Source of the DNA: Marinobacter halophilus
Lineage (GTDB): Bacteria; Pseudomonadota; Gammaproteobacteria; Pseudomonadales; Oleiphilaceae
Length of the DNA stretch: 64,000 bases
NCBI RefSeq assembly: GCF_003007685.1
Contig: NZ_PXNN01000017.1
Coordinates: forward strand, 310,001 to 374,000
Reading direction: 5' to 3'
Program-made: the position numbers and the translations under genes
Notes under the pieces: model-generated
What the model saw: the letters and a program-made list of their open reading frames with translations, nothing else
What the model was told of the DNA's origin: nothing
Databases searched by the model: none
In this document: positions 37,748 to 45,052 of the stretch, piece by piece
How the letters are laid out: every line of letters begins with the position of its first letter
How positions within the stretch are numbered: the stretch's first letter is position 1

Positions 37748-37775
37748 GGGGTCTGACCCCAGGGGGTCAGACCCC
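37748..37775. repeat. GGGGTC palindromic element, short form
   Basis: GGGGTCTGACCCC, an AG centre and GGGGTCAGACCCC, 28 bases, in the 82-base gap between the acnD stop (37793) and the prpF start (37710). The hairpin would form in the middle of the operon message. Confidence 0.85.
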
Positions 37776-37792
37776 TTGCGGGGCCGTTTGAG

Positions 37793-40417
37793 TTAAGCGG
37801 CGCCTTCGGCGGCCAGGAAGTCTTGGGCGAAGCGCTGGAGTACACCACCGGCGGTGTAGATTCTCAGCTCTGCGGCGGTGTCCAGGCGGCATTTGACCGG
37901 GACGTCTACGGTTTCGCCGTTTTTGCGGTTAATCACCAGGGTGAGTTCCGCGCCTGGGGCGATGTCGCCTTTAACGTCGAAGGTTTCGGTGCCGTCGATG
38001 TTGTAGGTGTGGCGGGTGTCGCCTTCGCGGAACTGCAGGGGCAGTACGCCCATGCCGACCAGGTTGGTGCGGTGGATGCGCTCAAAGCCTTCGGCAACGA
38101 TGGCTTCAACACCGGCCAGGCGCACGCCTTTGGCGGCCCAGTCGCGGGAGGAACCCTGACCATAGTCGGCACCGGCCACGATGATCAGCGGCTGTTTACG
38201 TTCCATGTAGGCTTCGATGGCTTCCCACATGCGGGTGACCTGGCCTTCCGGCTCGATACGGGCCAGAGAGCCCTGCTTCACTTCGCCTTTCTCGTCCCGG
38301 ACCATTTCGTTGAGCAGCTTCGGATTGGCGAAGGTCGCGCGCAGAGCGGTCAGGTGATCGCCACGGTGAGTCGCGTAGGAGTTGAAGTCTTCTTCCGGCA
38401 CACCCATTTTGTGCAGGTATTCACCGGCGGCCGAGTCCATCATGATGGCGTTGGACGGCGACAGGTGGTCGGTGGTGATGTTGTCACCCAGCACCGCCAG
38501 CGGGCGCATACCGGTCATGGTGCGTTCTGCGGCCAGGGCACCTTCCCAGTAAGGCGGGCGACGAATGTAGGTAGACTTCGGGCGCCAGTCATACAGCGGG
38601 CTCTTTGCCTGCTCGACAGCATCCAGGTTGAACATGGGTATGTACACCTCCCGGAACTGCTCAGGCTTGACGCATTCACCGACGATGCGATCTATTTCTT
38701 CATCCGCCGGCCACAGGTCTTTCAAGGTGACGGGCTTGCCGTCCTTATCATAGCCCAGGGCGTCTCTTTCAATATCAAAACGCACGGTACCGGCAATGGC
38801 GTAGGCTACGACCAACGGCGGCGAGGCCAGGAAAGCCTGCTTGGCGTAAGGGTGAATCCGGCCATCAAAGTTACGGTTGCCTGACAGCACGGCCGTTGAA
38901 TACAGGTCGCGATCGATGATTTCTTTCTGGATTTTCGGGTCCAGTGCGCCCGACATGCCGTTACAGGTGGTGCAGGCATAGGCCACGATGCCGAAGCCGA
39001 GCTTTTCCATTTCCGACAACAGGCCGGCTTCTTCCAGATACAGGCGGGCCACTTTGGAGCCCGGTGCGAAGGAAGATTTTACCCACGGCTTGCGAACCAG
39101 GCCGAGCTCGTTCGCTTTCTTGGCCACCAGGCCAGCCGCCACCACGTTGCGGGGGTTGGAGGTGTTGGTGCAGGAGGTAATCGCCGCAATGATCACGGCA
39201 CCATCCGGCATCAGGCCTTTCTTCTCTTCTTCCAGCGCCTTGTCCAGGTTCACGGCAATGCCGCGCTCGTGCAGGTCGGCCGTGGCAACGCGGCGATGCG
39301 GATTGGACGGGCCAGCGACGTTGCGGACCACGGTCGACAGATCAAATTCCAGTACCCGTTCGTACTGGACATCAGCCATTTCGGTAGCCCAGAGGCCGGT
39401 TTCCTTGGCGAAGGTCTCAACCAGCTTGACCTGCTCCGGCTCACGGCCGGTCAGCGTCAGGTATTCGATGGTTTGCTCGTCGATGTAGAACATCGCGGCG
39501 GTGGCACCGTATTCCGGGGTCATGTTAGATATCGTAGCGCGGTCGCCGATGGTCAGGCTGGAAGCGCCTTCACCAAAGAATTCCAGGTACGCGCCTACCA
39601 CCCGTTCCTTACGCAGGAATTCGGTGATGGCCAGGACGATGTCGGTGGCGGTGATGCCGGGCTGGCGCTTGCCGGTGAGCTTCACACCCACGATATCCGG
39701 CAGCCGCATCATGGACGGCTGGCCAAGCATGACGGTTTCGGCTTCGAGGCCGCCCACGCCGACGGCAATAACCCCCAGGGCATCAATGTGTGGGGTGTGG
39801 CTATCGGTGCCCACGCAGGTGTCCGGGTAGGCAATCTGGCGACCGTCTTCATCGGCACGGTTCTGGATCACCGGAGACATTTTCTCCAGGTTGATCTGGT
39901 GCATGATGCCGTTACCGGCCGGAATCACGTCGACGTTACGGAACGCGGTACGGGTCCAGTTGATGAAGTGGAACCGGTCTTCATTGCGGCGGTCTTCGAT
40001 GGCGCGGTTCTTGTCGAAGGCGTCTGGGTCAAAACCTGCGGATTCGACCGACAGGGAGTGATCGACGATCAGCTGGGTCGGGACCACCGGGTTTACTTTG
40101 GCGGGGTCACCGCCCTTCTCGGCGATGGCATCGCGCAGGCCGGCCAGGTCGACCAGGGCGGTTTGGCCGAGAATGTCGTGGCAGACGACCCGGGCCGGGT
40201 ACCAGGGAAAATCCAGGTCGCTTTTGCGTTCGATCAGCTGCTTGAGGGAATCGGTGAGGGATTCGGGGTCGCAGCGGCGGACCAGTTGTTCGGCCAGGAT
40301 CTTGGAGGTGTACGGGAGTTTCGCGTAAGCGCCGGGCTGGATGGCTTCGATGGCCTGGCGGGTGTCGTAGTATTCCAGGCTGGTGCCTGGCAGAGGTTTT
40401 CTGTATTGGGTGTTCAT
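37793..40417 (-). CDS. acnD: Fe/S-dependent 2-methylisocitrate dehydratase AcnD
   Basis: An 874-residue aconitase-superfamily enzyme. The iron-sulfur ligand cysteines lie in AAITSCTNTSNPRN and YACTTCNGMSG, and the C-terminal swivel domain has IIVAGADYGQGSSRDWAAKG. Early motifs VDHSLSVESAGFD and AYPDTCVGTDSHTPHIDALG are typical. Length and pairing with prpF mark it as AcnD and not a housekeeping aconitase. It converts 2-methylcitrate to a methylaconitate that PrpF isomerises. It follows prpC in the operon. Confidence 0.95.
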   Translation of the reverse strand: MNTQYRKPLPGTSLEYYDTRQAIEAIQPGAYAKLPYTSKILAEQLVRRCDPESLTDSLKQLIERKSDLDFPWYPARVVCHDILGQTALVDLAGLRDAIAEKGGDPAKVNPVVPTQLIVDHSLSVESAGFDPDAFDKNRAIEDRRNEDRFHFINWTRTAFRNVDVIPAGNGIMHQINLEKMSPVIQNRADEDGRQIAYPDTCVGTDSHTPHIDALGVIAVGVGGLEAETVMLGQPSMMRLPDIVGVKLTGKRQPGITATDIVLAITEFLRKERVVGAYLEFFGEGASSLTIGDRATISNMTPEYGATAAMFYIDEQTIEYLTLTGREPEQVKLVETFAKETGLWATEMADVQYERVLEFDLSTVVRNVAGPSNPHRRVATADLHERGIAVNLDKALEEEKKGLMPDGAVIIAAITSCTNTSNPRNVVAAGLVAKKANELGLVRKPWVKSSFAPGSKVARLYLEEAGLLSEMEKLGFGIVAYACTTCNGMSGALDPKIQKEIIDRDLYSTAVLSGNRNFDGRIHPYAKQAFLASPPLVVAYAIAGTVRFDIERDALGYDKDGKPVTLKDLWPADEEIDRIVGECVKPEQFREVYIPMFNLDAVEQAKSPLYDWRPKSTYIRRPPYWEGALAAERTMTGMRPLAVLGDNITTDHLSPSNAIMMDSAAGEYLHKMGVPEEDFNSYATHRGDHLTALRATFANPKLLNEMVRDEKGEVKQGSLARIEPEGQVTRMWEAIEAYMERKQPLIIVAGADYGQGSSRDWAAKGVRLAGVEAIVAEGFERIHRTNLVGMGVLPLQFREGDTRHTYNIDGTETFDVKGDIAPGAELTLVINRKNGETVDVPVKCRLDTAAELRIYTAGGVLQRFAQDFLAAEGAA

Positions 40418-40462
40418 GGCTCTATTCTCTCGGTCTTTGGAGATTGGCTCGGCAAGAGGGTT

Positions 40463-40490
40463 GGGGTCTGACCCCGAGGGGTCAGACCCC
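40463..40490. repeat. GGGGTC palindromic element, short form
   Basis: GGGGTCTGACCCC, a GA centre and GGGGTCAGACCCC, 28 bases, in the gap between the prpC stop (40530) and the acnD start (40417). Confidence 0.85.
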
Positions 40491-40529
40491 TGCGGGGATT
40501 AGAGGCTTTCCCGTGGTCAAAACTTGCCG

Positions 40530-41663
40530 TTAGCTGCGCTTCTCTATCGGCAGCCACTCCTGGTGTTCTGGGCCGGTGTAGTCCGCGCTGGGGCGGATGA
40601 TTCTGTTGTTGGCGCGTTGTTCTTTTACGTGGGCGGTCCAGCCGGATACCCGGGACATCACGAAGATGGGGGTGAACAGCTCGGTCGGGATGCCCATGAA
40701 GTGGTAGGCGGACGCGTGGAAGAAGTCGGCGTTGCAAAACAGTTTCTTTTCGCGCCACATAACCTCTTCACAGCGCACGGAGACCGGGTACAACACGGTG
40801 TCGCCCACTTCCTGCGCCAGTTTTTCTGACCACTGCTTGATGATGCCGTTGCGCGGGTCGGAGTCTTTGTAGATGGCGTGTCCGAAGCCCATGATTTTTT
40901 CTTTGCGCTCGAGCATACCCATCAGGCCGGTTTCGGCTTCTTCCGGGGTCTGGAAGCGCTGGATCAGTTCCATGGCGGCTTCGTTGGCACCGCCGTGCAG
41001 CGGCCCACGCAGGGTACCGATGGCGCCGGTGACGCAGCTGTGGATATCAGACAACGTGGAGGCGCACACGCGGGCAGTAAAGGTGGAGGCATTGAACTCG
41101 TGCTCGGCGTACAGGATCAGCGATACGTTCATCACACGTTCGTGCAGCTCGCTTGGTTTCTTGCCGTGCAACAGCTCCAGAAACAGGCCGCCTATGGAGT
41201 CGCTCTCGCTGTCAGCGGTGTCGATGCGCACGCCTTCGTGGGCAAAGCGGTACCAGTAAGTGATGATGGCCGGAAAGGTGGCCAGCATGCGGTCGATCTT
41301 ATCGTCCTGCTCGGTGAAATCGTTTTCGGTTTCCAGGTTACCCAACATGGAGCAGCCAGTGCGCATGACGTCCATCGGGTGGGCGTTGCTTGGGATCTGT
41401 TCCAGCACCAGTTTCAAGGCGTCTGGTAAGTTGCGCAGGCTTTTCAGCTTGGTTTTGTAGGCGTCCAGCTCTTGCTGGTTGGGCAGCTTGCCGCGCAGCA
41501 GCAGGTAGGCGACTTCTTCGAACTGGGCGTTGTCGGCCAGGTCGGTGACGTCGTAGCCGCGGTAGGTCAGGCCGGCGCCGGTTTTGCCAACGGTGCACAG
41601 CGCTGTTTCACCAGCTACCTGGCCGCGCAGGCCTGCTCCGCCTAGTTTCTTTGCTTCAGCCAT
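40530..41663 (-). CDS. prpC: 2-methylcitrate synthase
   Basis: A 377-residue type II citrate synthase relative: LRGQVAGETALCTVGKTGAG with GLTYRGYDVTDLA near the N-terminus, ILYAEHEFNASTFTARV (catalytic His), GPLHGGANEAAM, MGFGHAIYKDSDPR and FHASAYHFMGIPTELFTPIF. These are the features of PrpC. It condenses propionyl-CoA with oxaloacetate. It is the third gene of the operon, after the GntR gene and prpB. Confidence 0.95.
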   Translation of the reverse strand: MAEAKKLGGAGLRGQVAGETALCTVGKTGAGLTYRGYDVTDLADNAQFEEVAYLLLRGKLPNQQELDAYKTKLKSLRNLPDALKLVLEQIPSNAHPMDVMRTGCSMLGNLETENDFTEQDDKIDRMLATFPAIITYWYRFAHEGVRIDTADSESDSIGGLFLELLHGKKPSELHERVMNVSLILYAEHEFNASTFTARVCASTLSDIHSCVTGAIGTLRGPLHGGANEAAMELIQRFQTPEEAETGLMGMLERKEKIMGFGHAIYKDSDPRNGIIKQWSEKLAQEVGDTVLYPVSVRCEEVMWREKKLFCNADFFHASAYHFMGIPTELFTPIFVMSRVSGWTAHVKEQRANNRIIRPSADYTGPEHQEWLPIEKRS

Positions 41664-41719
41664 GTTGGTCTCCCATGATTTTCTGTTTTTTTGATGTTCA
41701 AATTTTGGTGATCAATGAG

Positions 41720-41749
41720 GGGGTCTGATCCCGTTCGGGGTCAGACCCC
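41720..41749. repeat. GGGGTC palindromic element, variant
   Basis: GGGGTCTGATCCC (41720-41732), a GTTC centre and GGGGTCAGACCCC (41737-41749), flanked by one extra G and C pair. One inner base is changed. It lies between the prpB stop (41773) and the prpC start (41663). Confidence 0.82.
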
Positions 41750-41772
41750 CTGGCAACCGATCTTGCCGTCGA

Positions 41773-42660
41773 TTAGTCTTTTTTCTGAACGAACAGCTGG
41801 TCCAGCTTTTGTTCGAAGTCGTGGTAGTTCAGGAAATCGTACAGCTCCATGCGGGTCTGCATGATATCTACCACGTCTTTCTGGTCGCCTTTGTCCAGGA
41901 TGTTCTGGTAAACCGCCAGCGCGGCTTTGTTCATGGCGCGGAAGGCGCTTAAGGGGTACAACACCATGGCGGCCCCGGCGTCGGCCAGTTCGGAGCGGTT
42001 ATACAACGGTGTGGCGCCAAACTCGGTGATGTTGGCCAGGATCGGCGCATCGATGGCGTCCGCGAAGGCTTTGTAGTCAGACAGTTCGTGTACGGCTTCG
42101 GCGAAGATGGCATCAGCGCCGGCTTCGATGCAGGCTTTGGCACGATCGATGGCGGCTTCGAGGCCTTCTTTCTGGAACGCATCGGTGCGGGCCATGATGA
42201 AGAAGTCGTCGTTCTCGCGGGCATCGACAGCGGCCTTGATGCGATCAACCATTTCTTCTTTGGACACGATTTCTTTGTTCGGGCGGTGGCCGCAGCGCTT
42301 CTGGGCGATCTGGTCTTCGATGTGGACCGCTGCAGCGCCGGCACGTTCCATCTCGCGAATGGTGCGGCCAATGTTGAAGGCGCCGCCCCAGCCGGTGTCG
42401 ATGTCGACCAGCAGCGGCACATCGGTCGCGGCGGTGATACGACGCACATCTTCGACCACGTCGTTCATGGTGGTCATGCCCAGATCCGGCAGGCCGTAAG
42501 ACGCGTTAGCCACGCCACCACCAGACAGGTAAATGGCCTGGTGCCCTACCCGCTCCGCCATCATGGCGGTGTAGGCATTGATAGTGCCAACGATTTGCAG
42601 CGGCTGGTTTTCTTTCAGGGCCTTGCGAAAACGGGCGCCGGGGGAGAGCTTGTTAGCCAT
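41773..42660 (-). CDS. prpB: Methylisocitrate lyase
   Basis: A 295-residue Prp[39 protein letters not shown] (metal-binding Asp residues), the catalytic loop [15 protein letters not shown] and [16 protein letters not shown]. It cleaves 2-methylisocitrate to pyruvate and succinate. It starts 18 bases after the GntR gene stop, so the regulator and enzymes share a transcript. Confidence 0.96.
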   Translation of the reverse strand: MANKLSPGARFRKALKENQPLQIVGTINAYTAMMAERVGHQAIYLSGGGVANASYGLPDLGMTTMNDVVEDVRRITAATDVPLLVDIDTGWGGAFNIGRTIREMERAGAAAVHIEDQIAQKRCGHRPNKEIVSKEEMVDRIKAAVDARENDDFFIMARTDAFQKEGLEAAIDRAKACIEAGADAIFAEAVHELSDYKAFADAIDAPILANITEFGATPLYNRSELADAGAAMVLYPLSAFRAMNKAALAVYQNILDKGDQKDVVDIMQTRMELYDFLNYHDFEQKLDQLFVQKKD

Positions 42661-42678
42661 GGTCGATTACCTCTCTGA

Positions 42679-43359
42679 TCAGATTGTTAACACGCCTTCC
42701 TGGATCTTTTGTTCAATATTCCGGCGTGCGGCATTGATGTGTCTTTTCATAAGAAATTCAGCAAGCTCGCCATCGCGCTGGGCGATGGCTTCTGCAATTC
42801 TTCGGTGCTCTCCCAGGGCCAGGTGGGGCCGGCCGGAAGAGGTGCTCAAGCGATAACGGTACATCCGGACCATATAGTAAAGATCACCCAGCAGCATTTG
42901 CGCGAGTTTTGCGTTGCGGCTGCCGGTCGCGATGCGGTGATGAAAGTCGTAATCGCCTTCCGCCTGATAATACGCCTGGCCCTGGGCCTGCTCGATCATC
43001 TTTTCGTGGGTATCGAGGGTGGCCTGGAGGTCGGCAATTTCGTGGTCTGTCATGCGCTCGGCGGCCTGTCTCGCGGCCAGCCCTTCCATAGTCTCGCGAA
43101 TGCGGTAAAGCTCGAGGAGTTCCTCGGCACTCACAGACACCACTTTCACTCCGGCATGGGGCCGGCGAACCAGTAGTCCGCGGGATTCGAGGCGGCCGAG
43201 GGCCTCTCTCAGGGGGCCGCGGGTAAGATTAAAGCGGGAGCAAAGTTCCACTTCACCGATTTTCTCGCCGGGAACCAGATCGCCTTTCACGATCGCCGTT
43301 TGCAGACAATCAAAGGCTTCATCGGCGCGAGTGTAGGTCTGAATTGCGGCTTCGGACAT
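42679..43359 (-). CDS. GntR/FadR-type regulator of the propionate operon
   Basis: A 226-residue regulator with an N-terminal winged helix (LVPGEKIGEVELCSRFNLTR with GPLREALGRLESRGLL) and a C-terminal FCD ligand domain rich in helices (ELYRIRETMEGLAARQAAER, DYDFHHRIATGSRNAKL with metal-binding Asp and His). It is the first gene of the operon with prpB, prpC, acnD and prpF. Three operator-like repeats lie directly upstream, so it probably represses its own operon until 2-methylcitrate or a related ligand binds. The ligand is inferred. Confidence 0.9.
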   Translation of the reverse strand: MSEAAIQTYTRADEAFDCLQTAIVKGDLVPGEKIGEVELCSRFNLTRGPLREALGRLESRGLLVRRPHAGVKVVSVSAEELLELYRIRETMEGLAARQAAERMTDHEIADLQATLDTHEKMIEQAQGQAYYQAEGDYDFHHRIATGSRNAKLAQMLLGDLYYMVRMYRYRLSTSSGRPHLALGEHRRIAEAIAQRDGELAEFLMKRHINAARRNIEQKIQEGVLTI

Positions 43360-43362
43360 ATT

Positions 43363-43374
43363 TTTGTCAACAAT
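43363..43374 (-). promoter_or_regulatory. GntR-type operator site 1
   Basis: TTTGTCAACAAT, one mismatch from the inverted repeat ATTGT-N2-ACAAT, four bases upstream of the GntR start codon and covering its ribosome-site region. Binding here could block transcription elongation or initiation of translation. Confidence 0.6.
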
Positions 43375-43393
43375 AGTGACTGGAATGGCTCAA

Positions 43394-43422
43394 AATTTAC
43401 GCCCAAGCACGTGCATTGTCAA
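43394..43422 (-). promoter_or_regulatory. Promoter of the GntR-prpBC-acnD-prpF operon
   Basis: On the minus strand TTGACA (43422-43417) is followed after 17 bases by TAAATT (43399-43394), a perfect -35 and a fair -10 about 35 bases before the GntR start at 43359. The -35 lies inside the perfect operator at 43415-43426, so a bound repressor would mask it. Confidence 0.65.
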
Positions 43423-43426
43423 CAAT
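43415..43426 (-). promoter_or_regulatory. GntR-type operator site 2 (perfect inverted repeat)
   Basis: ATTGTCAACAAT: arms ATTGT and ACAAT around CA. It overlaps the -35 hexamer of the operon promoter. The spacing of 52 bases to site 1 and 33 to site 3 puts all three close to the same face of the helix. Confidence 0.65.
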
Positions 43427-43447
43427 CTATAGACTAAAGATTATTCA

Positions 43448-43459
43448 ATTGTTGACATC
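43448..43459 (-). promoter_or_regulatory. GntR-type operator site 3 (imperfect)
   Basis: ATTGTTGACATC keeps the left arm ATTGT and most of the core but has a degenerate right arm. It lies just before the AI-2E gene stop codon at 43466, upstream of the GntR promoter. Confidence 0.45.
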
Positions 43460-43465
43460 ACACCC

Positions 43466-44599
43466 TCACTTCCCTAACAACTCCCCCAGTGCGCGTAAAT
43501 TGCTGACATGGTCACACAGGGTTTTGATGATCATCAGCACTGGCGTGGCTATGATGAGCCCCACCGGCCCCCAGAGCCAACCCCAGAACAACAGGCCAAT
43601 GAAAATAGCAATTTCGTTAAGGCTGGAGACGCGGCTGGTGAGCATTGGGAGCAGCAAGTTACCCTGAATGCTCGTTATTACAAGCGACACTATGGCGACG
43701 AGTATGCCCATATCGATGGTGCCAAACTGAATAAATGCAGCCACACCGGCACCTACCATGACCAGGAAGGGCCCCAGATACGGCGCGACACTTGCCACTC
43801 CCGCGACCACGCCCCAGAAAACGGCCTGTTCCATTCCCAGGAGAAAAAACGCCAGCCAGGTGAAAAAACCCACAAACAGCGCGCCCAGCAGCATGACAAA
43901 CAGGAAGCGACGCACCTGGCTATGGAATTCATTCATGATCCGCGTAGCCTTGCGCATGCTTTGAAATGAGGGGCCGGACAATCTGACGACTTTGCGTTTA
44001 TAGAGCCTTCCCGCTGCCAGCATGAAATACACCAGCAACAGTGCGGAAAATACCTGGGACACCAGCACCAGGATCGTTGATGACCCTTCCATCAGGTATT
44101 TCCAGATATTGAATTTCTCGCTGACCACCCTGACTCGCATCACGTCAGACTCCACGGCCTCCTCTTCATCCTCCGCACTGTCTTCGATTTTCTTGGCCAC
44201 ATCCTGAGCCTTTTCTACGACACCTGCTTCGTCTGGTATCGAGCGCGCTTCGGCACGCTGGAACTGCTCGATTGCCCAGGGCGCCTTATCCAGTATGGCT
44301 ATGGTTTCCCGCTTCAGCGGGATACTCGCGCCGACAATGGTGGCCACCATAATGATCAGCATCAACGCGGCGCCAAGGGGGCGGGGAATCCGGAATCGCT
44401 CCATCCCGGACACCATTGGGTCCAGGGCGTAACTGATGAGAATGGCTCCGACCAGGGGCACCAATACGGCCTGCGCCCAGGAAATGAAATACAGCGCCGC
44501 GACCGAGGTGAGCACGATCATTGCGGTATTGCGAACATCCACCCTCTGTATCAGGCTGCGTTCAGACACACCCTCTGGCTCTAATTCCCGCTTATCCAT
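43466..44599 (-). CDS. AI-2E family transporter (PerM-like)
   Basis: A 377-residue membrane protein with about eight hydrophobic segments, a variable cytoplasmic part near 110-160 rich in Glu and Asp, and the family end FIGLLFWGWLWGPVGLIIATPVL. The family includes putative exporters of small molecules and Na+/H+ antiporter-like proteins, and the substrate here is unknown. Its start lies two bases after the stop of the opgD remnant, so it is probably transcribed from the opg promoter. Confidence 0.85.
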   Translation of the reverse strand: MDKRELEPEGVSERSLIQRVDVRNTAMIVLTSVAALYFISWAQAVLVPLVGAILISYALDPMVSGMERFRIPRPLGAALMLIIMVATIVGASIPLKRETIAILDKAPWAIEQFQRAEARSIPDEAGVVEKAQDVAKKIEDSAEDEEEAVESDVMRVRVVSEKFNIWKYLMEGSSTILVLVSQVFSALLLVYFMLAAGRLYKRKVVRLSGPSFQSMRKATRIMNEFHSQVRRFLFVMLLGALFVGFFTWLAFFLLGMEQAVFWGVVAGVASVAPYLGPFLVMVGAGVAAFIQFGTIDMGILVAIVSLVITSIQGNLLLPMLTSRVSSLNEIAIFIGLLFWGWLWGPVGLIIATPVLMIIKTLCDHVSNLRALGELLGK

Positions 44600-44601
44600 A
44601 G

Positions 44602-45052
44602 CTACGCTCTTTCTTGCTGCGGTGGTGGTGGTGTGTACTGGTACAGCCAGGTTTCCGTCAGTATCTGGTCGCCAAGCCTCAATTGCAGCCGGAGGTCGAT
44701 GGGTTCCAGGGCGTCATTGGGTACCAGATCAAACATGGCCCGGTAACCGTCGATAGACGCCAGGGGACGAGCTGAGGTGATTTCCACCCGGCCTCGGCTG
44801 GCGGTGATCACCATGTTCGTTCCGGGGATCATGGTGAAGGCATACGCGCCCGTGGTGCTGGGGAAAACCAGTAATGCGTACACCACCAGTTGATGACGGC
44901 CCGGGGCCTGCCCGTTCTCCACCTCGTGTATGTGCACCGGTGACACCGAGCGTTTCTGCCTGCGCCTGCCGGCTGAACATCAGGGTAGACAGGGGCAGTG
45001 CCTGGATACCTGCAAGGGCGATGAAGGCCCTGATCAGTTGGCGTCTGTCCAT
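44602..45052 (-). pseudogene. opgD: Internally deleted opgD remnant
   Basis: The start MDRRQLIRAFIALAGIQALP with a SRQAQA cleavage site copies the Tat signal of E. coli OpgD (MDRRRFIKG). Then the frame shifts by one. The next frame has VYALLVFPSTTGAYAFTM, like OpgD VYALLDSASITGAYKFTI from the middle of the protein. Straight after it comes the OpgD C-terminus: ASIDGYRAMFDLVPNDALEP and GDQILTETWLYQYTPPPPQQ. About 400 of 550 residues are missing in two blocks. The start overlaps the opgH end by 19 bases and the AI-2E gene follows at once, so the remnant lies in the operon. A translated small protein from the second frame cannot be excluded. Confidence 0.75.

Noticed and set aside
37823-38884. 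A 353-codon plus-strand frame opposite the acnD 3' half
   Set aside because: Same reason: shadow of acnD with biased composition.
39269-40471. A 400-codon plus-strand frame opposite acnD
   Set aside because: It lies on the complementary strand of a well-conserved enzyme, has no ribosome site and no recognisable domain.
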